A DNA stretch of 64,000 bases, from NCBI RefSeq assembly GCF_017115165.1, contig NZ_JABXKF010000184.1, forward strand, positions 62,001 to 126,000. The letters run 5' to 3'. A model generated the notes under the pieces. That model worked only from the letters and a program-made list of their open reading frames with translations, was not told where the DNA came from and made no database searches. This document shows positions 40,225-48,823 of this stretch, one piece after another. This DNA is from Nostoc sp. LPT. Lineage in GTDB: Bacteria; Cyanobacteriota; Cyanobacteriia; Cyanobacteriales; Nostocaceae. The number at the start of each line of letters is the position of its first letter. Within the stretch, counting starts at the first letter, position 1. The position numbers were made by a program, and so were the translations under genes.

Positions 40225-41015
40225 TTGTTTACATTGATGATTATAAGTGTATTTACTTATAACCTTTCCAGAAACCTATTAGACAATTTATTTGTGACTG
40301 CAAAAATTTTCTTGGTGACAGCAAGAAGATGTAAAACAATATACCAAAAATTGGGTTTGTTCGCAAAATGTAGTGGAAGATACTTACAAGTATAGTAAGG
40401 TTATTATAAGAAATTTGTATATGAAACTTGGGATATTGCCAAATTTGAATGATAGATTTTGATGAATTTAAAACATCCTAAACTAGGAACAAAATTGCTA
40501 AAATCCAGTCATGTCTTACATTTGAGCTATTTTGGCTCAATAAAGGACAGAAATCAGCCCAAAAGTAGTCGATAGTTAATACGGTTGTTTTTTAGGGAAT
40601 AATCAACGTAAAGTCTCGTGTTGAGAAGACGGATGAGGTAGAAATATCTTGAAGATATCTACAGCAGGGGGCATAACTTTTCCAGAAGTCGCCGCAATTT
40701 AATTTTCAGCAGCGACTTGGACTTGGCAAATAGTTTGTCCAGTCTCCGCGATTGACGCAAGACAAACGCGGATAATGGTAAAGAGTAAAATCGTCCTAAG
40801 TGGTGTTAGGAGTGGTTCGGACAAGTAAACACAGCAAAATTTAAGTTTTGCTAACAGATGTGAACTTGTTTAAATCAGAGAAGCAGGTTAATCTTGCGTA
40901 AGCATCTCTGGTGAATGTGATCTCGATCTATCGTTTGTTGTGATCTAAATCATTGACTAGTATCCAACTGAAAAATCGAGGTCAGTTAAGCGCTAGTGAT
41001 CATAGGAGGTCGTCT
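40225..41015. other. long intergenic region / possible 5' leader
   Basis: About 790 bp without a convincing gene upstream of the LysM-M23 gene. An in-frame TTG at 40953 would extend that gene by 21 codons, but the strong AGGAGG at 41004-41009 marks the downstream start. I see no recognisable riboswitch or RNA; a long untranslated leader is possible. Confidence 0.5.
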
Positions 41016-43313
41016 TTGAAACGAGCATTGAAAAAGAGAGTAAAAGCTGTGTTGAACAATACCCCCAGCAGCGATGATGCCCCGGTAGAACTGCTAAATG
41101 TGATGAATCCAAAAATTAATAGCCGGGTGCGGACAAAAGCGGCGATGATTGGCTTGGCAATCTCTATGGGAGCAACCAGCCTTTTGGTGACTCGACAAAG
41201 CGATCAAGCCCAAGCAGCGGTGCCAGTAGGCAGCCAAAAGGCGACCTCAACAATTCCTGCTGTTCCTGACACCAAGGTGAAATTCGCCTCCACTAAGCTG
41301 GAGTCCCAAGCAGTCTCATCAGCGAGCGTGCCGGAAAATCCTGTAATCGTGGAACCAACGGCAGTCTCACAAGTGCCTGGGCTTGAAGCTAAATGGCAAG
41401 TCGCGGCAAGTGGAATATCTTTGCAAGTTCCTGCATCAAACACGTTTTCTCGAACAAACGCAGGTTATAAAAATTCCACTTACCTGAAGCCCAAAGTGGC
41501 ACAGGGATTGAACAATACCTTAGCCGAAACTAGTTTTCCAACAGTCAATAATCTGTCTGACTATAGTGCTGATAGTACAAACGCATCACTAACTGCCCAG
41601 CCACAAATAGTGGCAACGTCAACCGCAGCCAACAGTGAAATAAATGCACAACTTAAGGCGCAACAAGAGTTCGCACTAAATCGCTTACAAGAAAAATCGA
41701 ACCGTTTAAGAAAAAGTCTGGCGCAGTTACAGTCTGGAGAGACCAAAAATTTATCACAAGCTGATATAGAATTGGCGCAGCCGACAACTGTGGTTCAGAA
41801 GACTGCATTAGCAACCCAGTCAGACACTTCTAGCGATGCAAGCCAAGCGAACCTGATATCGAGGTTAAAACAGAAGACACAGATAAGTGCATCTGTACCA
41901 GCGGCGCCAATAGTGATTGCCTCCTCGACACATACAGCCTACGAAGTTAAGCCTGGAGATACACTAGCAGCGATCGCCAGCAGATACAACACTTCAGTAT
42001 CAGAACTAGTTAAAGCAAATAATCTCAATAATCCCAATGAACTGCGAATTAGTCAAAAACTAGTTATTCCTGCTGTTCAAATTCCTGCTGTTCAAGTTGA
42101 AGCAACTGTAGCGAGTCAGCCCACTTTTGTAGAGTCTAGCAAAACTCCTCATGTTGCCACCTCCCCTTTGAATATTGGTAGTGCCAACTCATATCTACCT
42201 AGTTCACAATCACCAACTATTGCAGACAACAGTAGCGTTGCCGTCCCTACACCGGTAACTGTACAGATTCAGGCAAACAGTGCGACTGACTTAGAAACTG
42301 CTCCCCCTACAGCTAAGTCTTATGGCATCGGTGGTGATATTCCAGCGCCACAAGCTTTTGCCGAAATGCAACAGCCTAATACACCAGCAAATAGGGTAGC
42401 AAGGGTAAACAATAGCAATAATGACCGTTTGCGGGGCTTACAAGCGGAAATCCAGAGGTTACAGCAGAAATATCGCGCTCAACAGTCTGGTAATTTAGTT
42501 GTGCCAGCAGCAGCGATTGAAGCTAATAATGCTGCTATGCTCACTCCTATTTCTACGCCCAATAATTTCAGTGTACCTAACCCTGCATCTAGACCAAATA
42601 GTGTAGCAATACCAATTCCAGTTCCGACACCGATTCGAGGTAACTATAGCGTTCAGCCAGTTAAGCCCCAATTCCAGACTACTGTACGTGCTACCGAAGC
42701 AATAAACCCAGAGTTCTTGCCTAATCTAGGTTCTGCTAGTCAGTGGACTCCCTCTGGCACTCAATCTGCCACAAGGGTTGCAACGCCTTCTAGAAGAGTA
42801 AATGCCTCTGACTCTTTAGGAAAGATGCGAGGAACCACAGTTTCTCCACAGATAATGCCGCCTTTAGCAGCAGTGGATCAATATCTACCCAGACCCATTG
42901 ACGAACTTACACCTCCTCCATCTACTTCAACCTTGGCTTATATCTGGCCTACGAAGGGTACTCTCACTTCTGGCTTTGGTATGCGCTGGGGAAGACCCCA
43001 CAAGGGAATTGATATTGCTAACTCCACTGGCACGCCAGTTGTTGCCTCAGCTGACGGTACAATAGAGAAAGCTGGCTGGAACAATGGTGGTTACGGCAAC
43101 CTCGTCGAAATCCATCATCCTGATGGCAGCAGCACTCGCTATGCTCATAACAGCAAGATTCTGGTGCAACCGGGTCAACAGGTACATCAAGGAGAAACAA
43201 TTGCTTTAATGGGTACTACTGGTCACAGCACTGGCCCACATAGCCACTTTGAAATTCATCCATCAGGCAAGGGTGCTGTTAACCCAATAGCCTTTTTACC
43301 ACAACGCCTGTAA
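41016..43313 (+). CDS. large LysM - peptidase M23 protein
   Basis: Envelope-associated murein hydrolase-like protein of 765 residues. Start is TTG 41016 with a perfect AGGAGG six bases upstream. After a basic N-terminus (KRALKKRVKAVLNN) there is one membrane segment (AAMIGLAISMGATSLLV). Then follows a long Ser/Thr/Pro/Gln-rich region with a coiled-coil stretch (RLQEKSNRLRKSLAQLQSG), a LysM domain (YEVKPGDTLAAIASRYNTSV) and more disordered linker. The C-terminal M23 domain has FGMRWGRPHKGIDIANSTGT and metal ligands in HKGID and HSHFEIHP. It likely functions in cell-wall remodelling at septa; the substrate is not proven. Confidence 0.93.
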   Translation: MKRALKKRVKAVLNNTPSSDDAPVELLNVMNPKINSRVRTKAAMIGLAISMGATSLLVTRQSDQAQAAVPVGSQKATSTIPAVPDTKVKFASTKLESQAVSSASVPENPVIVEPTAVSQVPGLEAKWQVAASGISLQVPASNTFSRTNAGYKNSTYLKPKVAQGLNNTLAETSFPTVNNLSDYSADSTNASLTAQPQIVATSTAANSEINAQLKAQQEFALNRLQEKSNRLRKSLAQLQSGETKNLSQADIELAQPTTVVQKTALATQSDTSSDASQANLISRLKQKTQISASVPAAPIVIASSTHTAYEVKPGDTLAAIASRYNTSVSELVKANNLNNPNELRISQKLVIPAVQIPAVQVEATVASQPTFVESSKTPHVATSPLNIGSANSYLPSSQSPTIADNSSVAVPTPVTVQIQANSATDLETAPPTAKSYGIGGDIPAPQAFAEMQQPNTPANRVARVNNSNNDRLRGLQAEIQRLQQKYRAQQSGNLVVPAAAIEANNAAMLTPISTPNNFSVPNPASRPNSVAIPIPVPTPIRGNYSVQPVKPQFQTTVRATEAINPEFLPNLGSASQWTPSGTQSATRVATPSRRVNASDSLGKMRGTTVSPQIMPPLAAVDQYLPRPIDELTPPPSTSTLAYIWPTKGTLTSGFGMRWGRPHKGIDIANSTGTPVVASADGTIEKAGWNNGGYGNLVEIHHPDGSSTRYAHNSKILVQPGQQVHQGETIALMGTTGHSTGPHSHFEIHPSGKGAVNPIAFLPQRL

Positions 43314-43352
43314 TTCTTAGTTGTCTGTAACTAAATTATTGCCTTGTTAGTT

Positions 43353-43371
43353 GAGGGAGTTTACCTCCCTC
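43353..43371 (+). terminator. hairpin downstream of LysM-M23 gene
   Basis: GAGGGAG / CTCCCTC stem with a 5-base loop, 40 bp after the stop codon. There is no T-run, so it is a weak terminator candidate. Confidence 0.45.
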
Positions 43372-43479
43372 TTCAGCTTCTTACTACCTCAACAGGAATA
43401 GAAATTCTAACAAAATTGCAAAATGGGCTAGTCTTGAGCAAATTTCTATGCTATACTAATTAATTATTTTGAATAACAT

Positions 43480-43553
43480 GGCTCAGTAGCTCAGTTGGTT
43501 AGAGCACGGGACTCATAAGCCTGGGGTCGTTGGTTCAACTCCGACCTGAGCCA
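43480..43553 (+). tRNA. tRNA-Met (anticodon CAU)
   Basis: 74 nt. Acceptor GGCTCAG pairs with CTGAGCC, discriminator A at 43553. D arm GCTCAGTTGGTTAGAGC and T arm with GGTTCAACTCC are normal. Anticodon loop CTCATAA holds CAT. The anticodon stem CGGGA/GCCTG has an A-G mismatch at its base next to the loop. The sequence resembles elongator Met tRNA; a lysidine-modified Ile tRNA is less likely. A transposon-like end starts 39 bp downstream. Confidence 0.93.
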
Positions 43554-43598
43554 CTTTAAAAGTAGAATAACATAAGGGTTTCAGCTTGTAGTTGTACA

Positions 43599-43695
43599 TT
43601 CACAAATTAGATGTCGCCATTCACACATTAATGTCGCTCTTTCACTAATTGATGTCGCAACTCATTCGAGATAACCGTTCACAAATTAATGTCGC
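43599..43695. repeat. left-end transposase-binding-type repeats
   Basis: Four direct units: 43599-43617 (TTCACAAATTAGATGTCGC), about 43620-43637 (TTCACACATTAATGTCGC with slight offset), 43641-43658 (TTCACTAATTGATGTCGC) and 43678-43695 (TTCACAAATTAATGTCGC). The right-end copy is the inverse at 45858-45875. Confidence 0.85.
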
Positions 43696-43708
43696 CAGGT
43701 TAGAGACT

Positions 43709-44072
43709 AAGGGACTTGCAAAGAAATAAAATACCAGTCATTCGAGAAGATATGAAGTGCAAAACTGCCCGCGCTTGTACTAAAGCAAATGCAGTCCGAT
43801 AGAGCGGTGTTGGGCTGCCTTAGAAAACTATTGGAATGGCGCGATTTTAGATTCTCGTTGAAGCCCCACTCAACTGGGCTTCCAATATGACATGGAAAGG
43901 GATTGCACCCATTGTACATCGGGTTGAAACTACCTATGAAAAAGGAATTAAGGTTCTCTCACAAGATTTAGAACAATACCAACCTTTCTGGCAACGTTCT
44001 GAAACATTACCCAAATGGGATATCACGATTGTCCCAGTTTGACTAGGATCTTATTTTATTGCAAGTCCCTTA
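43709..44072. mobile_element. ISAzo13-like insertion sequence remnant
   Basis: Short element bounded by inverted ends AAGGGACTTGCAA and TTGCAAGTCCCTTA. Inside, a plus-strand frame reads MTWKGIAPIVHRVETTYEKG and ends LPKWDITIVPV, resembling the C-terminus of ISAzo13-type transposases. The rest of the transposase is deleted. It is nested within the CAST-like element. Confidence 0.6.
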
Positions 44073-44081
44073 TGAATAAAG

Positions 44082-44375
44082 CTAAGGCTGAAGGCAAAAC
44101 AGCCTCAGAATTGATCGTGGGATGGATTCGTTCACTCCTTGTGCGATCGCTTGTAATAGTACTTGTTGATTTTTGAGGCGTGGTAAGTACAGGTAATACG
44201 CTAAGTACTCCCACAACTTTTTAAGGTCGAGGTCGTTTACATCGCGCCATAGATATGGCTCGAGGGCTTCCAAGCGCAGGCGGCTGGCGGCATAGTTAGC
44301 AATCATTTCCCCTGGTTGAACACACCCCAACTTGATCCGATGATCTTCTACACCGCTATTGGCTGCTCTCAGAGT
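44082..44375 (-). pseudogene. fragment of a DUF499-like ATPase
   Basis: The minus strand reads QLTLRAANSGVEDHRIKLG, CVQPGEMIANYAASRLRLEA, LWRDVNDLDLKKLWEYLAYY and LYLPRLKNQQVLLQAIAQG. The last stretch is what I associate with DUF499-type ATPases of phage-defence or restriction islands. It is a fragment with no N-terminal P-loop and its end drifts out of homology. It is debris from a larger cargo gene. Confidence 0.5.
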
Positions 44376-44691
44376 AAGCTGTTACGCATTTAATTTGTAT
44401 ATTTAATCGTGAGAGTTGTCATTGGTCATTGGTCATTAGTCATTTGTATTTCAAAGTCCAGATGACCAATTGACGTAAGGACGGTCTGAATGCAAAAATG
44501 TACAACCTAGACGCGCATCAGCTTAGGAGCAGAACCAATAAAGTAGGCAGACCCAAGAGGGATTACTCTTACAAAATTGCGATGTCTACGACGGGCTACG
44601 CCTACGCACCAAAAAACAATTAGCAAATGAAGTAAACCTGTAACAATTATTCTAGAGAAAGCTAGAGTTCTGAAATTTTGGCATATTTGAG
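44376..44691. other. intergenic debris inside the transposon remnant
   Basis: TCATTGGTCATTAG-type repeats at about 44419-44445 and a 29-bp dispersed-repeat copy at 44579-44607. No CRISPR repeat, spacer-like match to the tRNA, or gene could be recognised. Confidence 0.5.
44579..44607. repeat. 29-bp dispersed repeat
   Basis: GCGATGTCTACGACGGG...CTACGCCTACGC, the best preserved copy besides the one at 35202. Confidence 0.8.
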
Positions 44692-45078
44692 CTACCCGAA
44701 ATCATCAGAGAATAATGGCACATCATAAAATTTAAACTTTTGGTCTACTGTAATTATTGTTAAACCTTCTACCAAAGCTTGAGCAATTAACATCCTATCA
44801 AAAGGATCTTTATGGTGTAGAGGCAAATCAGCAACTTTTATTCCATGTGCTAATGTCATAGACAAAACCTCAAACCGACTGAAGCGCAAAGCCTCCTCTA
44901 AATTACCAGGAGCAATTAACTTTCCTAAAGACTGTTTAATTGAAATCTCCCAAGCACTAATCGTACTGACGAAAATTAAATTTTCAGGATTAGTAATTAC
45001 CTCTCGTACCCGATCTGAGAATTTAGAATCATTTTCTAAAAACCACAACAAAATATGAGTATCTAACAAAAAACTCAC
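44692..45078 (-). CDS. PIN-domain toxin (VapC type)
   Basis: Predicted ribonuclease toxin of 128 residues. PIN-domain acidic residues: first Asp in FLLDTHILLWFL, Glu in ISAWEISIKQSLGKL, and Asp residues in KDPFDRMLIAQALVE and TIITVDQKFKFY. The GTG start at 45078 overlaps the antitoxin stop by one base (TAGTG), the usual tight coupling of toxin-antitoxin pairs. The subgroup (PIN with LLW near the N-terminus) is common in cyanobacteria. It would be kept in check by the adjacent protein. Confidence 0.9.
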   Translation of the reverse strand: MSFLLDTHILLWFLENDSKFSDRVREVITNPENLIFVSTISAWEISIKQSLGKLIAPGNLEEALRFSRFEVLSMTLAHGIKVADLPLHHKDPFDRMLIAQALVEGLTIITVDQKFKFYDVPLFSDDFG

Positions 45079-45356
45079 TACTCATCCCCATAAAATGCTG
45101 CAATTACTTCTTCTGGAGTCTGATCAAAATCATTAGCAATCTTAACTTGTCCCTGCCAAAAACCCGCAACTCTTGGCTTTAAGGTATCATTTAAATCAGC
45201 TTTAGGAACTGTATGCTCAGGTCGAGTCAAAGGCAAAAGTTTTGCCAAAGGGACACCCTGATGAGTTAGGGTAACTTCAACATGATTTTGGATATCTGAC
45301 AATAAATCAGCTAAATTATCAGATAAATCAGCAATATCAAAAGTTTTTGGTGACAT
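45078..45356 (-). CDS. antitoxin of the VapC pair (Phd/YefM-like)
   Basis: A 92-residue protein directly upstream of and overlapping the toxin gene. The N-terminal part (KTFDIADLSDNLADLL ... THQGVPLAKLLPL) is like Phd/YefM antitoxins that bind DNA and repress the operon. The acidic C-terminus (FDQTPEEVIAAFYGDE) would neutralise the toxin. Assignment rests on the pairing and the general pattern. Confidence 0.85.
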   Translation of the reverse strand: MSPKTFDIADLSDNLADLLSDIQNHVEVTLTHQGVPLAKLLPLTRPEHTVPKADLNDTLKPRVAGFWQGQVKIANDFDQTPEEVIAAFYGDE

Positions 45357-45384
45357 TTTGCTTATGCCCTACTGATTACCAGCA

Positions 45385-45678
45385 TTATAACCAATAAAAT
45401 CTACCCTTATCGAACTCTTGTTCTTGCTTAGGATTAATAGGTATTGGCCAGCGAAGGGATTTATAAAGTTCTAAGAAGCGATACAAATCAAAAGCAGACT
45501 CCAACAAGCTACAGTAGACACCTGCCGCATCAACTGTCCAGTAGTAAGCAAATATTAACCCTAGTAACGCAGCAGGAACAGCCCACCAAGCCCAAACAGT
45601 CCATACGATAAACAGCAAACTCCAGAGCCAAAAAATTAACAAAAACCCCGTGTAGCGCTCTTTAATCACTCTCACCAC
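45385..45678 (-). CDS. small membrane protein
   Basis: A 97-residue protein with two hydrophobic segments (LLIFWLWSLLFIVWTVWAWW and VPAALLGLIFAYYW) and a polar tail rich in charged residues. Unrecognised. It lies 28 bp upstream of the antitoxin gene in the same orientation and may share its transcript. Part of the cargo of the CAST-like remnant. Confidence 0.6.
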   Translation of the reverse strand: MVRVIKERYTGFLLIFWLWSLLFIVWTVWAWWAVPAALLGLIFAYYWTVDAAGVYCSLLESAFDLYRFLELYKSLRWPIPINPKQEQEFDKGRFYWL

Positions 45679-45857
45679 AGTAAAAACATATAATCCTTGT
45701 TACGCAGGAGTTTCAGGCAAAATACATATTTCTGACCATAATGTTAAAAAATAAAGCTTCAAACCCAAGTGTTGTATGAAGTTTAAATGTTGCCTGAGAT
45801 TTTTATTTCCCCAGAGTGACCCAAGAGCGGTAGCAAGGCTTTTGTCGGTTCAAGTTA

Positions 45858-45881
45858 GCGACATTAATTTGTGAATGTACA
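45858..45881. repeat. right end of the Tn7-like remnant
   Basis: GCGACATTAATTTGTGAA followed by TGTACA. It is the exact inverse of the left-end unit at 43678-43695 plus border. Only one unit is visible in the ~180 bp inside this end. Confidence 0.8.
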
Positions 45882-45993
45882 TAACTTAATATAGTTGTCT
45901 TGACTTAACTTACATAAACTTGCATAATGATTAAGCTAACATAATTTATAGAACTAATTAGTAAGCTTAAAAAACTTACCTACTAAGGGTTCT

Positions 45994-46066
45994 GGGGTTA
46001 TAGCGCAGTTGGTAGCGCACCTCAATGGCATTGAGGGGGTCAGCGGTTCGAATCCGCTTAGCTCCA
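45994..46066 (+). tRNA. tRNA-Ala (anticodon GGC)
   Basis: 73 nt. The acceptor stem contains the alanine identity pair G3-U70. Anticodon loop ATGGCAT with GGC at 46027-46029 is flanked by stem CCTCA/TGAGG. T arm GCGGTTCGAATCCGC. Discriminator A at 46066. It lies about 110 bp outside the right end of the CAST-like remnant. Confidence 0.95.
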
Positions 46067-46095
46067 TTATTAAAACCTACAACCTACTTACTCAA

Positions 46096-46230
46096 ATGCG
46101 ACAACAAGCACTAGTTGTCCAAAAAGGTCACTTTATGCTTGTCAATTGTCGCACAACGGAGAGGGAGAGGAAGGCAAGGAAAAGCATAGAAGAAATGATT
46201 GCTCGATGGCTCGAAGCAAATTTAAGTTAG
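46096..46230 (+). CDS. possible very small gene
   Basis: A 44-codon frame (MRQQALVVQKGHFMLVNCRT ... IEEMIARWLEANLS) after tRNA-Ala. It is basic/amphipathic and has no recognised domain or clear ribosome site. A longer frame from 46009 overlaps the tRNA and is not believed. Could be a fragment of a lost gene. Confidence 0.25.
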   Translation: MRQQALVVQKGHFMLVNCRTTERERKARKSIEEMIARWLEANLS

Positions 46231-46365
46231 CATTTGCCTAATTGGCATTGCATCTCTTGCAATGCTGTACGGGCTTCTCTGTATCTTAAGTATCCTGGTG
46301 GCATACTCCTGTGTTCTGAAACGCAGGCTTGAGACGAATATGCTCCCTGATTGTGTAAAGATTTC

Positions 46366-46550
46366 TCAGGGGTAAGCTGCCTTGATTAGTAATGCTAAAG
46401 CATTGGCGATCGTCAGCTCAAGCCTCTTGTCAGCCTGTAGCAGAATGGCGATCGCTCCTGGCGTATCCAGCTGAGTTTGCTCCTGCTGCTGATGAACAAC
46501 CTCAAGTGCCACAGCCACAACCCTAAAAGTAACTCGCGTGGGGATTCCCG
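46366..46550 (-). pseudogene. gene fragment of unknown family
   Basis: The minus strand carries a frame ending TPGAIAILLQADKRLELTIA, NALALLIKAAYP, with GTG 46512 as the only start and coding-like sequence (TRVTFRVVAVALEVVHQQQ) upstream of it. It is cut upstream by a stop codon, so it appears to be a C-terminal remnant. A second short frame just downstream (MPPGYLRYREARTALQEMQ) may belong to the same debris. Confidence 0.3.
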
Positions 46551-46579
46551 TCTACAGACCACTAAGCAATGGGGAAAAA

Positions 46580-47986
46580 TCAAGCAATCATCTTCTCTAA
46601 AGCGATTTGCAAATCTTTTGTCAAATCGGTCACAGCCTGTCTAGACGCTTGGCGATCGCCCTGACAATTTTTGAAGCGTTCTGTAACTGAAATTGGCTCC
46701 CCCACAGTGATTTGTGTCTGTCGCAAACCTAACCGAGGTCGCCCCGGAAGTGTTGTATCCTGAATTCGAGAAAGCATATCGAATACAAGCAAAGCTGTTT
46801 CTGCAAACCGTTCCGCCGTCGGTTGTTCCTGAATATAAGTAGCTGTGACTGCAACAAAACTTTCCACTATCCGCATGTGCCGCATTCGCAAGTCGGCTTC
46901 TTCTGCAATCCAGTCTGCCAAACCGCGTTTGAAAGGTGCTAAAGCATTGATATCTGGCAAATCTTCTCGGTAAATGTAACTCCAGCCAGCCTCTTCTAAA
47001 CGGCGACAGCGGTCAATAAAATTACCCTGCGCTTGAACTTCAAAATATTGCTCGGTAACTTGTAAAGCCTTATCCAGTAAGCGATGGAGTCGGGCAACTA
47101 ATACCTGATTAGCACTCTTCAATTCATCAGTTGAGATGGTTTTTGGAATGTCTTGATGATAGAAGCGACGATAAAACTCTTCCATCTCGGTAATCAGATA
47201 TTCAGCTAACCTACAGAGGCGTTGATAGTAAATCTCTTGGCACTCGCCCGAATCAATTTCCAAAACTTTCAAGCCACTATCAGCTTCTAACTTACTCAAC
47301 AACCAATCTATCTTAGACCAAGGTGGCTCAACGTAGCGATACTGGATGGCGATCGGTACAACGATCACAGTCTCAGAACGGTTAGCTTTTTCTAAGTCTT
47401 CTACACACCAGAACCCCATTTGAGCAACGCCAGGTTCTAAGGGGCTAACAATGCCACTATGACCATTAGTACCGCCTTCCGGCGCTACTGCGATCGGAAA
47501 TTCGCCATTAGCAAACAACTCCCTTGCATTTTGGATAGCTTGCCGATCTAGTCGCCTACCGCGACGAACCGGTACACCCCCCAGCAGAGAGAACAGCCAA
47601 CCTAGCCACTTTCCAGCCCAAACTGTCATACCTCGGTCATAGAGAAAATAGCTGTGAACCAGGGATTTTAGTGTAATACCTTTTTGACGAGCAACTTGTG
47701 GCACAATCCGAGAAAGCAAATACAGCATACAGAGAGGATCTTCCACCTCTGGGTGGCGAAATGCCAACAAAAAGCGAATTTTTCCAGCTTGAAATTGTTG
47801 ATAGAGTTCAGCTAATACTTCAACATTCTTGGCTTCAACCTTGACAATCCCAGCCGGTAGCCAAGGGCGAGTACGAAACCGTAGTGCGATCGGCAGTAAC
47901 CACCGAAAAATCTGGAGTACCAGCAGATTCAACCGTTGGGGAATAAATTTCAATGGTGGTTGAGTAGATTGAATCGATCTAGGCAA
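46580..47986 (-). CDS. PlsC-type 1-acyl-glycerol-phosphate acyltransferase family protein
   Basis: Predicted glycerolipid acyltransferase of 468 residues. The acyltransferase block has AFRHPEVEDP (variant of the NHxxxxD catalytic motif, keeping His and Asp), a GVPVRRG segment and VAPEGGTNG (block III). The protein is about twice as long as classical PlsC; the ~220 C-terminal residues are helical and conserved only in cyanobacteria as far as I recall. TTG 47986 is the start (GGAG six bases upstream). Acts at the membrane; substrate unproven. Confidence 0.85.
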   Translation of the reverse strand: MPRSIQSTQPPLKFIPQRLNLLVLQIFRWLLPIALRFRTRPWLPAGIVKVEAKNVEVLAELYQQFQAGKIRFLLAFRHPEVEDPLCMLYLLSRIVPQVARQKGITLKSLVHSYFLYDRGMTVWAGKWLGWLFSLLGGVPVRRGRRLDRQAIQNARELFANGEFPIAVAPEGGTNGHSGIVSPLEPGVAQMGFWCVEDLEKANRSETVIVVPIAIQYRYVEPPWSKIDWLLSKLEADSGLKVLEIDSGECQEIYYQRLCRLAEYLITEMEEFYRRFYHQDIPKTISTDELKSANQVLVARLHRLLDKALQVTEQYFEVQAQGNFIDRCRRLEEAGWSYIYREDLPDINALAPFKRGLADWIAEEADLRMRHMRIVESFVAVTATYIQEQPTAERFAETALLVFDMLSRIQDTTLPGRPRLGLRQTQITVGEPISVTERFKNCQGDRQASRQAVTDLTKDLQIALEKMIA

Positions 47987-48152
47987 GTCGCTCTCCAGAT
48001 TGTATTTCTAGCGATTGTACAACGTAGGGTCTTGGTTTTGCGTAAACCCTGAGCCTTTTGTGGTCAAGCTTTTTAATCACTATGTTTGGCTCTGTTGGTT
48101 CCTTAGCACTCCTTAACTTTTCAACGATAGACCCTAAGTATCGAATCAAAAA

Positions 48153-48641
48153 TTAGTTGGGATGTTTAGGAAAATTTCGGAATAAATAGCCAAATACAGC
48201 TAAATTTAACACAAAAACTAATGTTTTGATCGGAGATATTCCCCGAATTAGTTCATAAATCTCTGGTAGAATACTGATACCGACAAGTCCCAATACTAAG
48301 ACATGTGCCCAACGCTTTTCGTACCATAAACCAACGGCTTCAATAGCAGTAACAATAGCATAGATTCCGGTTCCGATACCGCTAAATGCCAGAGTTCTAG
48401 GATTTAAGTTAACAACTTTCTTTAAAAGCCAATCAATAATTATCGATTTACCTTCTAAAACATAATTTTCTGAAAACGCCTCTAGAATTTGATAATTTTT
48501 TAATGTCAATAATAAAGCGATCGAAGTAACCATAAGCAGCAAGGCGGCAAATGATTTGTAGAGAACAATTGCCACTAACCCCAATGGACGCTTTTCCAAA
48601 CAACCCCCTAAGTATAGATAAGTCAAATTTTGAACGATCAA
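48153..48641 (-). CDS. DUF2127 family membrane protein
   Basis: Up to 162 residues with four hydrophobic segments. The DUF2127 hallmarks are LEKRPLGLVAIVLYKSFAAL at the start and AIVTAIEAVGLWYEKRWAHV in the middle. The frame begins with TTG 48641; a TTG at 48599 just after TTAGGGGG would start the protein at LEKRPLGL and may be the true start. Function unknown. Confidence 0.75.
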   Translation of the reverse strand: MIVQNLTYLYLGGCLEKRPLGLVAIVLYKSFAALLLMVTSIALLLTLKNYQILEAFSENYVLEGKSIIIDWLLKKVVNLNPRTLAFSGIGTGIYAIVTAIEAVGLWYEKRWAHVLVLGLVGISILPEIYELIRGISPIKTLVFVLNLAVFGYLFRNFPKHPN

Positions 48642-48823
48642 AATTACCTGAGTGCTGTCAAGTCAGAGTTCACCTCCTTATCCAGAGATTCTTCTAACTA
48701 AGTACGGCTTTGAATCGGTGCAATGGATGCAATACCATACTTTCCTCTCCCCAAACCCCTTGCCTAACAAGGAAAATAACCCCACTATTTGATAATAAAT
48801 AGGATTTTAATTAATTTAAATGT

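Larger units (their letters stand above)
43593..45881. mobile_element. Tn7-like / type V-K CAST-type transposon remnant
   Basis: Both ends carry TGTACA at the border and the same inner repeat (TTCAC-AAATTA-ATGTCGC), in inverse orientation. Four copies lie at the left end and one at the right. From memory this is the layout of cyanobacterial CRISPR-associated transposons (ShCAST, AcCAST), which insert beside tRNA genes; here the left end begins 39 bp after tRNA-Met. No tnsB, tnsC, tniQ or cas12k is present in the 2.29 kb between, so the element is a deletion derivative or a non-autonomous carrier. The 5-bp flanks (GTAGT and TAACT) do not match, so a target duplication is not evident. Confidence 0.72.

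Noticed and set aside
43593-45881. Search for cas12k, tnsB/C, tniQ, tracrRNA or a short CRISPR array inside the CAST-like segment
   Set aside because: No frame matches these proteins and no repeat-spacer unit or tRNA-matching spacer could be seen.
46009-46095. N-terminal extension of the small frame after tRNA-Ala
   Set aside because: It lies within the tRNA gene.
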